Assembly (NCBI GenBank): GCA_963677915.2
Contig: CAXXGE010000021.1
Location: forward strand, 1 to 64,000
Source: G963677915 sp963677915
GTDB lineage: Bacteria > Bacillota > Clostridia > Lachnospirales > Vallitaleaceae
Direction of reading: 5' to 3'
DNA: 64,000 bases
Under the pieces are notes generated by a model. The model did not search any database and was not told where the DNA came from. It saw nothing but the letters and a program-made list of their open reading frames with translations. Positions 34,894 to 44,125 of the stretch are shown here, piece by piece. Each line of letters starts with the position of its first letter. The first letter of the stretch is position 1. The translations under genes were made by a program, and so were the position numbers.

Positions 34894-35083
34894 GGAGGGA
34901 CAGCATGATTCGCATTGCCCATATCAAACACTTTGTCCTGCGCGATGAATAGGACTTCGGGGTATGGTATTGAGTGACTGGAATGATACTTATGGCGACT
35001 AAGTTTGCTTGGCAAATGGTTTCCTCGATGGTATTCTTAAAGAAGTGACAGATACCAAAAGAAAAATATGAAAAGGTGATATT
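34894..35083 (+). other. Short remnant between the ATPase and glycosyltransferase genes
   Basis: AGGAGGG followed by ATG 34905 gives 15 codons (MIRIAHIKHFVLRDE) and then a stop; downstream codons in other frames (MATKFAWQMVSSMV) look coding-like but do not join. It may be the relic of a deleted gene. I recognise no family. Confidence 0.3.
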
Positions 35084-36100
35084 GTGAAGATACTATCCGT
35101 TGTCGTGCCTTGCTACAATTCCGAAACATACATGTCCAAGTGCATAGACTCGCTGCTCCATGGCGGCGAGAGTGTCGAAATCATCATCGTGAATGACGGT
35201 TCGAAAGACGGCACTGCTGCTATCGCAGACGACTATGCGGACCAATACCCCGGTATTGTCAAGGCGGTCCACCAGCAGAACGGAGGCCATGGCGAAGCCA
35301 TAAACACCGGCCTTCGCCACGCGTCAGGCGTCTATTTCAAGGTGGTGGACAGCGATGATTGGGTGGACCGGGAAGCTTATGACAGCGTACTGGAAGTGCT
35401 GAAGGAATCGGTGGACATGGAAGCGCCGCTGGACATGTTCATCAGCAACTTCACCTATGAGAAGACGGGTGTTGCACAAAAAACGGTCATGAACTACAGG
35501 GATATTATTCCGGAAGGCAAGGTACTGACATGGGATGAAGTCGGAAGGTTCAAGAAGGGCAGGTATATCCTGATGCATTCGGTAATCTACAGGACACAGC
35601 TTCTTATAGACTGTGGACTGAAGTTGCCGAAGCATACCTTCTATGTGGATAACCTTTTCGTATACCTGCCGCTGCCCTATGTGAAGCACATCTACTACAA
35701 GAACGTCGACTTTTACCGCTACTACATCGGCAGAGAAGACCAGTCGGTAAACGAACGGATCATGATGAGCCGCATCGACCAGCAGATCAAGGTCAACAAG
35801 CTCATGATGGAGGAGATAAGCCTTGCCAAGGTCAGCGACAGGAAAAAGCGCAGGTACATGCTCAACTATCTGGAAATCATTACGGCGGTGTCTTCGATCC
35901 TGCTGATCAAGTCCGGCACTTCCGAGGACCTGAAGAAAAAGAAAGAGCTCTGGAGATATATCAAGGACAAGGACCGGAGGTCATATTACCGTATGAGAGG
36001 CAGCCTGCTGGGACAGATGGTCAACCTGCCCGGTCATATGGGACGGAAGGTGTCGCTTGCTGCCTACAGGATTTCAAGAAAGGTAGTCGGTTTCAATTAA
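35084..36100 (+). CDS. Family 2 glycosyltransferase
   Basis: 338 residues starting at GTG 35084 with AAAAGGTGA upstream. The GT-A nucleotide-sugar domain is clear: SVVVPCYNSETYMSKCIDSL, IIIVNDGSKDGT, and the metal-binding DXD-type motif VVDSDDWVD. The C-terminal 130 residues are basic and helical. It probably transfers a sugar to a surface polysaccharide or glycolipid. The next gene is a broken UDP-galactopyranose mutase, which would supply UDP-galactofuranose, so the pair was perhaps a galactofuranose-containing glycan module. Confidence 0.92.
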   Translation: MKILSVVVPCYNSETYMSKCIDSLLHGGESVEIIIVNDGSKDGTAAIADDYADQYPGIVKAVHQQNGGHGEAINTGLRHASGVYFKVVDSDDWVDREAYDSVLEVLKESVDMEAPLDMFISNFTYEKTGVAQKTVMNYRDIIPEGKVLTWDEVGRFKKGRYILMHSVIYRTQLLIDCGLKLPKHTFYVDNLFVYLPLPYVKHIYYKNVDFYRYYIGREDQSVNERIMMSRIDQQIKVNKLMMEEISLAKVSDRKKRRYMLNYLEIITAVSSILLIKSGTSEDLKKKKELWRYIKDKDRRSYYRMRGSLLGQMVNLPGHMGRKVSLAAYRISRKVVGFN

Positions 36101-36125
36101 GATACCGTCAGAAGGAGAAGAAGCC

Positions 36126-37186
36126 GTGTATGATTATCTGATTGTCGGCGCCGGCCTGTATGGGGCTGTTTTCGCCCATGAAATGACAAAAGCCGGCAAG
36201 CGCTGCCTGGTTGTTGAAAAGAGGAACCACATCGGCGGCAATGTCTATACTGAAAAAATAGAGGACATCAATGTCCATCGATATGGTGCGCACATCTTTC
36301 ATACAAGTGACAAGGAAGTATGGGAGTATGTCGCTGGATTTGCGGAATTCAACCACTATATAAACAGTCCGATAGCGAACTATCAGGGTACCGCATGTGG
36401 GGCATCGCTGATCCGGTTGAAGTTGAAAAAATGATTGAGAGCCAGAGGTCGGAGATTTCCGGTGAACCAAGGAATCTTGAGGAGCAGGCCATCAGACTGG
36501 TCGGTAGAGACATCTATGAAAAACTGATCAAGGGATACACGGAAAAGCAGTGGGGACGAGCGTGCTGTGATCTGCCCCCCGACATCATCAAGCGTTTGCC
36601 GGTCCGACTGACATACGATAACAATTATTTTTCTGACCGATACCAGGGGATTCCGGTTGGCGGCTATACACCGATCATTGAGAAGCTGCTGGAGGGAACT
36701 AGCCTTGTTCTGGGTGCGGATTTTCTGGAAAACAAGGAACTGTGGATCAAGCAGGCGAAGAAAGTTGTCTACACAGGTTCGATCGATGCCTACTTCGATT
36801 ACAGGTTCGGGACACTGGAATACCGCACGGTCGCCTTCGAGACGGAAATCCTGGATATGCCGAATTTCCAGGGCGTTGCAGTCATGAATTTTACAGACGC
36901 CGACGTGCCGTATACCCGCATCATCGAGCATAAGCATTTCGAATTCGGTAAGCAGCCGAAGACTGTCATCAGCAGGGAATACAGCAAGGAATGGGAAAAG
37001 GAAGACGAACCCTATTATCCGATCAATGATGACAAGAACGCTGAACTGTACAGTCAATACAGGAATCTCGCTTTAAAAGAAAAGAATGTCATTTTCGGTG
37101 GACGTCTGGGCGAGTATAAATACTATGACATGGATAAGGTGATCAGAGCTGCCCTGGATCGGGTGGCTGAGGAGAAGTGCTGCTGA
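36126..37186 (+). pseudogene. glf: UDP-galactopyranose mutase, internal deletion and frameshift
   Basis: A GTG at 36126 (GGAGAA upstream) starts YDYLIVGAGLYGAVFAHEM with the FAD-binding GxGxxG motif and continues to NSPIANYQG. At about 36388 around a dozen conserved residues are missing and the frame changes; it resumes at YRMWGIADPVEVEKM and runs through KLIKGYTEKQWGR, DNNYFSDRYQGIPVGGYT and FGGRLGEYKYYDMD to 37186. The family enzyme is about 370 residues and converts UDP-galactopyranose to UDP-galactofuranose. The lost segment borders the substrate site, so this copy should be dead. Confidence 0.88.
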
Positions 37187-37293
37187 ATGAATGGCGGCAC
37201 TTTTTTCACTTTTGTGCCACAACGTTTTTGACATGGAGTCGACTCAAGGTGTTAGAATTATAGTAAATAAAGGTGTTAAGATGGAGGAAGAGG

Positions 37294-37542
37294 ATGAGTG
37301 AGTTCGGTTTTGGTTGTATGAGGCTGCCTATGCTCATCCCGATTCCCGATCTTTTTGCATGCTACAATGCCAAGAAGCAGTTTGACGACTGGAACAGCGA
37401 CTGGTACTATGGTGTCTACACGAAAAACAAAGGGAAAGCAATGGATTGCATCAAATGCGGGAAATGCGAGAGCACCTGTCCCCAGCACCCTATGATTCGG
37501 GAGCTGCTTGATGAGGTCAGCGAAATATTCGACGGTAAGTAA
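37294..37542 (+). pseudogene. Aldo/keto reductase with C-terminal Fe-S domain, collapsed by internal deletion
   Basis: An ATG at 37294 behind GGAGG begins MSEFGFGCMRLPML, the usual N-terminus of the large Fe-S-linked aldo/keto reductases, and then passes without a stop into the family's C-terminal end, DLFACYNAKKQFDDWNS and the cluster motif CIKCGKCESTCPQH. About 280-300 residues of the barrel are missing. The frame stays open for 82 codons, so a small chimeric protein with one Fe-S motif could still be made. Confidence 0.8.
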
Positions 37543-37549
37543 GAAATAG

Positions 37550-37586
37550 CAGTGCCAGAGGGTCAGACCTTTTGGCACTGGGTTTA
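37550..37586 (+). terminator. Terminator-like hairpin after the collapsed reductase
   Basis: CAGTGCCA (37550-37557) pairs with TGGCACTG (37573-37580), and GGTTTATTT follows. It separates convergent genes and may work on both strands. Confidence 0.6.
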
Positions 37587-37588
37587 TT

Positions 37589-38236
37589 TCATTCCGGGCA
37601 AAGTATCGTATTCGTCAATGGCTGCAAAACTTTTCTAACAATGCCGGTTACCCATCCGATTCCTATTGCAGCAGTTACCGTACCGATGCCGACACCGATC
37701 AAACCTCCGGAACCAAGAAAAGAAATCAGGATTGTTAAAGCAACAATTGTACAGTCGAACAAAACCTTGATTTTTGAAAAGGGCCTTCCGGAACGACGGA
37801 CCAAAGCCAACAGCAGACCTTCGGCAGGCATAGGGACAAGGTCAGCTTCCAGGTACAGAAAAAGCCCTATGGATATAATAACGATACTTGCTGACAGCAT
37901 GAGGAAGCGGTTGATTAACAGATCCGGCACGCTGAAGCTGAACAGGCTGTTGAAAAAGAGAAGGAAATACCCGAAGATTATTGAGAACACAAACTGCAGT
38001 ATAAGAGATGGTTTCAAAGCATCTTTATATACTACAACCTGCAAGGCAATAAACAAACAGAAATATACGGATGTGACATAGCCCTGCTCGATGCCTGACA
38101 GTACACTTACGACATAGGCTATTGAATTGACAGGTGAAATACCAAGATCCGAGCGGACTGAAAGCATGACCCCGATGGCCATCAAAGCCAAGCCCAGTAC
38201 ATAGAGAAGCATTTTGTGCATATATTTTGATTTCAT
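37589..38236 (-). CDS. YczE/YyaS-like integral membrane protein
   Basis: 215 residues, about five to six membrane helices, on the reverse strand from ATG 38236 with GAGGTC upstream. The N-terminal helix pattern (MLLYVLGLALMAIGVMLSVRS, then DLGISPVNSIAYVVS) and the late loop PMPAEGLLLALVRRSGRPFSK-type region mark the YczE family. The family's role is not well defined. A longer upstream frame exists but covers non-family sequence. Confidence 0.8.
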   Translation of the reverse strand: MKSKYMHKMLLYVLGLALMAIGVMLSVRSDLGISPVNSIAYVVSVLSGIEQGYVTSVYFCLFIALQVVVYKDALKPSLILQFVFSIIFGYFLLFFNSLFSFSVPDLLINRFLMLSASIVIISIGLFLYLEADLVPMPAEGLLLALVRRSGRPFSKIKVLFDCTIVALTILISFLGSGGLIGVGIGTVTAAIGIGWVTGIVRKVLQPLTNTILCPE

Positions 38237-38330
38237 ATTAGACCTCAAGTGCTGTTGATGGTGTTGCTGATAAACCGAATTCGTTAAGTATAGCACAGGT
38301 GAAAATGAAAGTCTATGTACTGTAAAAAAC

Positions 38331-38378
38331 AAAAAACAAGAAGTATTTCGACTATAATCGAAAAACTTCTTGTTTTTT
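38331..38378. terminator. Bidirectional hairpin between divergent genes
   Basis: AAAAAACAAGAAGT (38331-38344) pairs perfectly with 38365-38378; T runs lie on both strands, and an inner TTCGA/TCGAA stem adds to it. It lies upstream of the YczE-like gene and of the ATPase at 38418, so it probably ended an earlier gene. Confidence 0.6.
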
Positions 38379-38417
38379 TCTTCGCGCAGAAGTATACTCG
38401 AAATATGGAGGTGCGTG

Positions 38418-39656
38418 ATGAAAAATAGAGATCTATATCTGAACAAATTAGTGAACTGGAAAGACAAAAAAGTCATTAAAGTGATTACAGGTGTTAGAAG
38501 ATGTGGAAAATCATCATTGCTAATGCTATTCAAAGCGCACTTGGAAAAGTCGGGTATAGTAAAAAACAATATTGTCTTTATAAATTTTGAATCCATGGCG
38601 TATGCGGATATATCTGATTACAAAGAACTCTATAAATCAATCGTTGAAAAAATAACGGATCCCACGTCTAAAACTTACATTTTATTGGATGAATTGCAAT
38701 TGGTTGACGGGTGGGAGCGATGTGTTAATGGGCTGACGGTTGACTATGACGTAGATATCTATTTAACAGGCTCGAATTCATATATGCTTTCCTCGGAACT
38801 GGCTACATTGCTTTCCGGCCGGTATGTTGATATTAAAATGCTTCCATTATCCTTTAGAGAGTACTTGGACTTCTCAGAAATTGAGCCTGATGCTAACCGG
38901 TCAGTTATTGATCATAGATTCGACAGGTTCTTCAGACATGGGGGTCTCCCGGCTGTCGCATTGTACGACGACAATGAAGATATTACCAATGAATTGCTGA
39001 TGGGTATTTACAACACAGTCGTCATGAAAGACATTATCCAAAGAAACAGCGTCAGAGACCCTTCTCTACTGGATAACCTGATACGGTTTATTGCTGCGAA
39101 TGTAGGGAATGTCGTTTCGACAAAGAAAATCAGTGATTACCTGACCAGTGCAGGGAGAAAAACAACCAGTGATACGATAGACAACTATTTGCGCATGGTC
39201 GAAAACAGTTTTGTGGCGTATAAGGTGAACCGGTATGATATGAAAGGGAAATTATTCTTGAAGACCTTTGAGAAATATTATCTGGTCGACACCGGCATAC
39301 GGTATCTGCTTGCGGGGGCTAAGAATATTGATGAAGGACATGTGCTTGAAAACATCGTCTATCTCGAATTGCTACGACGTGGCTATCAGGTTGCTATCGG
39401 CAAGATTGGTGAATTGGAAGTTGACTTTGTTGCAACCAAAAACATGGAGAAATTGTATATTCAGGTCTCGTGGACAATCAGTGATGAAGGAACCAGGGAA
39501 AGGGAAGTAAAGCCTTTGATGGCCATACGAGATAATTATCCCAAACTGATTATAACAAGAGATAAAGTTGCATTTAACGATATTGAGGGTATACTAGTAA
39601 TTAACATAGTGGATTTTCTTTTGGAGGACAAACCGATACCGGGGATGGAGGCATAA
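38418..39656 (+). CDS. AAA_14/DUF4143-family ATPase (intact)
   Basis: 412 residues starting at ATG 38418 (GGAGGTG upstream). Walker A-type GVRRCGKSS, Walker B-like ILLDELQLV, arginine-finger region LLSGRYVDIKMLPLSFREYL, a central winged-helix segment (STKKISDYLTSAG), and the DUF4143 nuclease-like C-terminus with VLENIVYLELLRRGY and EVDFVATK. The last motif matches the PD-(D/E)XK-type core suggested for this family. It is 1 bp upstream of a sugar-binding lipoprotein gene, an unusual partner. Confidence 0.92.
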   Translation: MKNRDLYLNKLVNWKDKKVIKVITGVRRCGKSSLLMLFKAHLEKSGIVKNNIVFINFESMAYADISDYKELYKSIVEKITDPTSKTYILLDELQLVDGWERCVNGLTVDYDVDIYLTGSNSYMLSSELATLLSGRYVDIKMLPLSFREYLDFSEIEPDANRSVIDHRFDRFFRHGGLPAVALYDDNEDITNELLMGIYNTVVMKDIIQRNSVRDPSLLDNLIRFIAANVGNVVSTKKISDYLTSAGRKTTSDTIDNYLRMVENSFVAYKVNRYDMKGKLFLKTFEKYYLVDTGIRYLLAGAKNIDEGHVLENIVYLELLRRGYQVAIGKIGELEVDFVATKNMEKLYIQVSWTISDEGTREREVKPLMAIRDNYPKLIITRDKVAFNDIEGILVINIVDFLLEDKPIPGMEA

Positions 39657-39657
39657 G

Positions 39658-40641
39658 ATGTTGAAAAAACTTTTTATTACATTAGTGCTTGTATTGTTGC
39701 TCTCTTTAATGACGTCAGGCTGCAGCAAAAAAGAGGTCGCACCAGATGAAGACACTTTTGTCATCGGAATCACAATCCAGTCCCTTGAGAACAGCTACTG
39801 GTCAGGTGTCTTTGGAGAAGTTGAAAAATTAATGCAAGCGAAAGGCTGGGAATACACGCTTCTTTCATGCAACGACAATCCAGCGGTACAAACCGAGCAG
39901 ATCGAGAGCTTCACAGCAAGCCGCGTCGACCTGATCATGGTGCATCCATCGGATCCCGATGCCATCGAAGAGAGTCTGAAAGAGGCAAGGGAAGCCGGCA
40001 TCAAGGTCATGTCCTGGGATGACATCCTGGTGAACAGCGATGTGAACTGGGTTCTCGACAACACCCAACTTGGATATACGATCGGGGAAACAGCAGCTGA
40101 ATTCATCATTGAGCACTACTCGGAAGACAATAAGGCCCATGTCGCCGTCATGAATTACCCACAGACGCCGATCCTTCTCGAAAGGGAAAACGGCATACTG
40201 ACTGCCCTTGAAGAGAGTGCAGGAGGAAAGTATGTCATCGCAGACAGAAAACCTGCCATCGAGGTTTCGGATGCCCTGAAAAACATGGATGAGATTCTCG
40301 AGGCCGATCCAGAAGTCAAAATCGTTTGCTCGATTGGTGCCGGTGGCAACATCGGTGCGAATCAGTACTTCGTGATTGCCACAGAAGGAAACATTCCTGA
40401 TGACATGGGTGTTTTCTCGGCTGATTCAACAGAGCGCCAGTTGGAAACGATTGTTAATGGAGAAGCCACAAGGGCAATCGTTGGCTTCGAAGGATCCAAT
40501 AAGAAGACGGCAGAAGCGGCTGTCGACCTTTTCGGAAGGCTATTGAACGACGAGCGTTTTTCAGCACGAAATATAGTCAGACCGCTTATTGTCATAGATT
40601 CTGCCAATGCGGCGGAATACCTGGCAGACTTCCAGCAATAG
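39658..40641 (+). CDS. Periplasmic-binding-protein-like sugar-binding lipoprotein (orphan)
   Basis: 327 residues. A signal peptide ends in the lipobox MTSGC (Cys22); the mature part is a type-I (RbsB-like) sugar-binding fold with VIGITIQSLENSYWSGV and MVHPSDPDAIEESLKEA. No ABC permease or ATPase gene is adjacent; the upstream gene is an AAA_14 ATPase 1 bp away and a perfect terminator follows. It may supply ligand to the ABC transporters encoded at 49.7 or 59.5 kb, or act with a sensor. Confidence 0.88.
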   Translation: MLKKLFITLVLVLLLSLMTSGCSKKEVAPDEDTFVIGITIQSLENSYWSGVFGEVEKLMQAKGWEYTLLSCNDNPAVQTEQIESFTASRVDLIMVHPSDPDAIEESLKEAREAGIKVMSWDDILVNSDVNWVLDNTQLGYTIGETAAEFIIEHYSEDNKAHVAVMNYPQTPILLERENGILTALEESAGGKYVIADRKPAIEVSDALKNMDEILEADPEVKIVCSIGAGGNIGANQYFVIATEGNIPDDMGVFSADSTERQLETIVNGEATRAIVGFEGSNKKTAEAAVDLFGRLLNDERFSARNIVRPLIVIDSANAAEYLADFQQ

Positions 40642-40655
40642 TGTGTATACCGAAC

Positions 40656-40706
40656 AAGCGCAACTGTTGACTGTTTAAATCAGTCAACAGTTGCGCTTCT
40701 TTTTTG
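40656..40706 (+). terminator. Terminator after the orphan binding protein
   Basis: An 18-bp perfect stem (40656-40673 with 40681-40698, arms AAGCGCAACTGTTGACTG) followed by CTTTTTTG. Confidence 0.92.
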
Positions 40707-41235
40707 TTTTTTTCCAATTGTTAAGGTTGCGTTAAGCTTCGGAGGGTATTATAAAAACAAGAAAACACATTGTGAAAGGAACTGAAGTACAAGATAGACA
40801 AAAATATGTTTGACGAGCTGCTGGATGTACTGAATGTATACATGGACAAAGACGATTATGAAAAATATACCATATGCAACATCTACTATGATACGGAAAA
40901 TCCTGAGATACTGACCGACAGGGGAACATATATCTAAGTTCACGAAGACAATCGCGCTTCTGCCGGTGGCTGTAGGCGTTGTCAGAGAGATCTTCTTCAT
41001 ATTCTATGCGATGGCACTGCTGATCCCGAGAATTTGAACGTGTCAAGACGACAAACATGGGCAGCATGTATGAACTGAGATACACGGTCGTCATAAGCGA
41101 TTTCCGGGATGTAATACAGGCGCATTTTCGCTGTCCCTTTCCTGCATCTTGCCTCCGCCTGGCTGCAACATACCCCCTGCCCCATTGCATAAGCAAAGAT
41201 AGGTGACTATACTAAAGTGAAAGGGGGTGCAGCCT
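40707..41235 (+). other. Degraded coding remnants
   Basis: A 43-codon frame from ATG 40806 (MFDELLDVLNVYMDKDDYEK onward) ends at a TAA at 40935, and around 41040-41105 another frame reads KTTNMGSMYELRYTVVISD. Both look like pieces of former genes but I cannot assign a family. No intact gene is present before the LytTR gene at 41236. Confidence 0.35.
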
Positions 41236-41673
41236 ATGAAAGTGACGATAGAACAGGTGCAGGACGAAATCGAAAACGAGGTCATCATACGGTATCACAC
41301 GGAAGACGAATCGGTCAAAAACCTTTTGCGATTTCTGAAATGGACAGAAAAGAAGGTAATTGGAGAGAAGAACAGCGAGCTGCATATACTGGAACCTGAG
41401 AGGGTCTACTATATCGAGTCTGTCGACAACAAGATTTTCATCTACGGGGAGAAACAGGTCTTCGAAAGCCATAAACGGCTCTACGAACTGGAACAGGAAC
41501 TGGAAAGCCATCATTTCTTCAGGGCGTCCAAGTCAATGATCCTGAATATCGGCAAGATCGAATCGGTTCGCCCCTTGTTCGACGGCCGTTTCGAAGCGTT
41601 GCTGCAAAACAAGGAAAAAGTGTACATATCACGCAAATATGTTTCGGTTCTGAAACAGAAACTCGGAATATGA
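41236..41673 (+). CDS. LytTR-family DNA-binding protein
   Basis: 145 residues. The C-terminal 100 residues form a LytTR domain: ELHILEPERVYYIESVDNKI, KRLYELEQELESHHFFRASKS and FIRISKK-type end (here KVYISRKYVSVLKQKL). There is no receiver domain. The ATG at 41236 follows GGGGGTG. It is 13 bp upstream of a DUF3021-type membrane protein, a pairing common in Bacillota in which the membrane protein is thought to restrain or sense for the LytTR regulator. Confidence 0.9.
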   Translation: MKVTIEQVQDEIENEVIIRYHTEDESVKNLLRFLKWTEKKVIGEKNSELHILEPERVYYIESVDNKIFIYGEKQVFESHKRLYELEQELESHHFFRASKSMILNIGKIESVRPLFDGRFEALLQNKEKVYISRKYVSVLKQKLGI

Positions 41674-41686
41674 AGGAGGGATCGAT

Positions 41687-42112
41687 ATGTCATTAAGAGA
41701 GCATTACAAAAAAATGTTTTGGGAACTTTCGATGGTGTGCGGCATATTGGCGCTCGGCATAACCGTCATTATGAAACTTACTGATATGGACAGTATTAGC
41801 CACAGAAACCTGCTGCAGTTCATGCTGCTTGGGGCGACGCTGGTCTTTCGGTTCGAGTCCTTTATCAACTTCCACAACCTGGAGGACCACGTGATGGGAC
41901 TGAACTATATCTTCAGTTCGATTCTGGCGGATATCACACTTATCGTACTGCTTACCACATTCCCCAATATTATCGCATACTTTGCCGGAAAAGGCTGGAT
42001 GATGATAGGCGTCTACGTTCTATTAAGAGGGGCTCTGACCGCCAGACTGTATGTGCAGGGATTCCGCAGTGCGAAAAAGATCAACGAGAAACTGAAAATC
42101 CAAAAAATGTAA
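41687..42112 (+). CDS. DUF3021-like membrane protein
   Basis: 141 residues with four membrane helices and short basic ends. The context (next to LytTR) and layout fit DUF3021 proteins. GGAGGG precedes the ATG. Likely functions together with the LytTR protein in one membrane-linked regulatory unit; target genes are not evident here. Confidence 0.78.
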   Translation: MSLREHYKKMFWELSMVCGILALGITVIMKLTDMDSISHRNLLQFMLLGATLVFRFESFINFHNLEDHVMGLNYIFSSILADITLIVLLTTFPNIIAYFAGKGWMMIGVYVLLRGALTARLYVQGFRSAKKINEKLKIQKM

Positions 42113-42201
42113 CCCTATAATAAAGAAGACGTTCCTAGTATCTCCGGACGCAGGTGATAGAATAGACTCATCAAACGTTCACCATTGAAAGGAGATACAC
42201 A

Positions 42202-43209
42202 ATGAAGGTTGGAATTATTGGAGCTGGCCGTATCGGCAAGGTCCACGCAAAGAATATTGCCCAATTTGTCAGAGAGATGGAGATTAAAACCATCGCTGAT
42301 CCATTTGCCAATGAGGAGACGGAAGCTTTTGCCAAGGAATACGGCATCCCCAATGTGACAAAGGATGCAGAGGAAATCCTTAACGACAAGGAAATAGAGG
42401 CTGTCCTGATCTGCTCATCGACGGATACACACTCGCATTACATTGTAAAATCTGCTGAAGCAGGCAAACATATTTTCTGCGAAAAACCAATCGACTATGA
42501 TCTGGATAAAGTCCGCAATGCAATCAAAAGTGCGGATGATGCAGGCGTCAAGTTGATGATCGGTTTTGTAAGACGTTTCGACCATAACCATAAAGCGGTC
42601 TATGACATGGTACAGGCCGGCAAGGTCGGTGATCCCCATATCATTAAAATATCCTCAAGGGACCCTGAGCCACCCCCAATCAGCTACGTCAAAGTGTCGG
42701 GCGGCATTTTCTACGACATGATGATCCATGACTTCGATATGGCCAGATTCCTGGCAGGCAGTGAGGCTGTCGAGGTCTATACACAAGGCTCCGTATTGGT
42801 GGATCCAGCTATCGGCGAAGCGGGCGATGTGGATACTGCGATAGTGACCGTACGCTTTGAGAGCGGCGCGCTGGCAGTGATCGACAACAGCCGTAAAGCG
42901 GTGTATGGTTATGACCAAAGGGTCGAAGTGTTCGGTTCGGACGGCTGTGCGATCAACGGCAACGACCTTTCCCATACGGCGGCGGTCATGAACGGTGAAG
43001 GCACAGTGCTTGACACATGCTATAAAGTCATGTGGGATAGATATACTGGCGCGTTCGTCAGCGAGATGAAAGCTTTTGCAGATTCAATCGTCAACGACAA
43101 GGAGATGCCGGTGACAGGTCTGGACGGACTGTATCCTGTACTTATGGCTGCAGCTGCTACAAAATCCCTGAAAGAAGGCAGACCGGTAAAAATAAGCGAG
43201 GTGGAATAG
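42202..43209 (+). CDS. iolG: Inositol 2-dehydrogenase-type oxidoreductase (IolG-like)
   Basis: 335 residues of the Gfo/Idh/MocA family. N-terminal Rossmann motif GAGRIG (residues 7-12), catalytic FCEKPIDYD with Lys in EKP, and the substrate-site MMIHDFDMARFL with the family Asp and His. The pattern GFVRRFDHNHKAVYDM and SRDPEPPP is that of myo-inositol 2-dehydrogenases. It oxidises myo-inositol to 2-keto-myo-inositol (scyllo-inosose) with NAD+. A TIM-barrel isomerase gene starts 1 bp later. An iolG-type gene of a different branch is at 56941. Confidence 0.88.
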   Translation: MKVGIIGAGRIGKVHAKNIAQFVREMEIKTIADPFANEETEAFAKEYGIPNVTKDAEEILNDKEIEAVLICSSTDTHSHYIVKSAEAGKHIFCEKPIDYDLDKVRNAIKSADDAGVKLMIGFVRRFDHNHKAVYDMVQAGKVGDPHIIKISSRDPEPPPISYVKVSGGIFYDMMIHDFDMARFLAGSEAVEVYTQGSVLVDPAIGEAGDVDTAIVTVRFESGALAVIDNSRKAVYGYDQRVEVFGSDGCAINGNDLSHTAAVMNGEGTVLDTCYKVMWDRYTGAFVSEMKAFADSIVNDKEMPVTGLDGLYPVLMAAAATKSLKEGRPVKISEVE

Positions 43210-43210
43210 G

Positions 43211-43996
43211 ATGCAGTTTTGTGCATGCATAGATACACTTTATACTGAACTGCCATGGGAAGAAAGATTCCAGGCGGCAAAAAATGACGGGTTCGAATAT
43301 GTCGAATTCTGGGACTGGCGCATCAGGGATCTTAATGCCACACGTGAAGCGGCTGAAAAAGCCGGTATCGGCATCAGCGGTTTCAACGGCGACAATGACT
43401 ACTCCCTCGTCGATCCGGCCCACAAGGATAAATACCTGGCGGCATTGAGGGACTCGGTTGCAGCGGCCAAGAAGGTGGGAGCAAAGAGCGTGACGATCCA
43501 CTCCAATGCACTGGGCGACGGCGGCATCGTTGTCAACCACTACGAAGAGCTCTCTGACACAATAAAACTCTGCTCCATGTTCGACACCCTTAAGGAATGT
43601 GCGAAAATCGCCGAAGAAGAGGATATAGTCATGAACCTCGAAGCGTTGAATATCACCACTGACCATGTAGGCAACTACCTGAAATATACACAGGTCGGTG
43701 CGGAAATGCTTCAACTGATCGGCTCGCCAAAGCTCAAGCTCCTCTATGATGCATACCATATGCAGCTGAATGAAGGGAGCGTCTGCGACACGCTGAGCAA
43801 ATATATCGACTATATCGGCCATGTCCATATTGCAGATGCACCGGGACGTCATGAGCCAGGCACTGGTGAGATGAACTATGGCTATATAATGAAACACCTT
43901 GATAAGCTCGGCTATCAGTACAGGGTCGGCAGCGAGCTTTTCCCATTGGTCGATACAGCGACAGCTGTAAAAGCTATTATGGCAACCAGACCGTAA
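43211..43996 (+). CDS. Hydroxypyruvate isomerase-like TIM-barrel protein
   Basis: 261 residues, AP-endonuclease-2-type sugar isomerase fold. The motif HVHIADAPGRHEPGTGEMNY is typical of hydroxypyruvate isomerase (Hyi), along with MNLEALN and LLYDAYHMQ, which supply metal ligands and acid/base Glu residues. In inositol operons such proteins are often present as IolI-like or uncharacterised isomerases, so its substrate could be a keto-inositol. It starts 1 bp after iolG and is followed by a terminator. Confidence 0.85.
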   Translation: MQFCACIDTLYTELPWEERFQAAKNDGFEYVEFWDWRIRDLNATREAAEKAGIGISGFNGDNDYSLVDPAHKDKYLAALRDSVAAAKKVGAKSVTIHSNALGDGGIVVNHYEELSDTIKLCSMFDTLKECAKIAEEEDIVMNLEALNITTDHVGNYLKYTQVGAEMLQLIGSPKLKLLYDAYHMQLNEGSVCDTLSKYIDYIGHVHIADAPGRHEPGTGEMNYGYIMKHLDKLGYQYRVGSELFPLVDTATAVKAIMATRP

Positions 43997-44016
43997 CAAC
44001 AAACACAGGATCTAAC

Positions 44017-44059
44017 AGGATAGGCAACCAGGCCCGGCGTCTGATTGCCTATCCTTTTG
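44017..44059 (+). terminator. Terminator after the iolG-isomerase pair
   Basis: AGGATAGGCAA (44017-44027) pairs perfectly with TTGCCTATCCT (44045-44055), then TTTTG. Confidence 0.85.
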
Positions 44060-44125
44060 TTCCGGAAAATGATATGATTAAGATGAAAACAGAGAACGCT
44101 ATATTTGAAGAAAGAAGTGACAACG

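Noticed and set aside
36657..36933. Alternative-frame short coding regions inside the glf relic
   Set aside because: They overlap the frame with clear UDP-galactopyranose mutase motifs and have no family resemblance.
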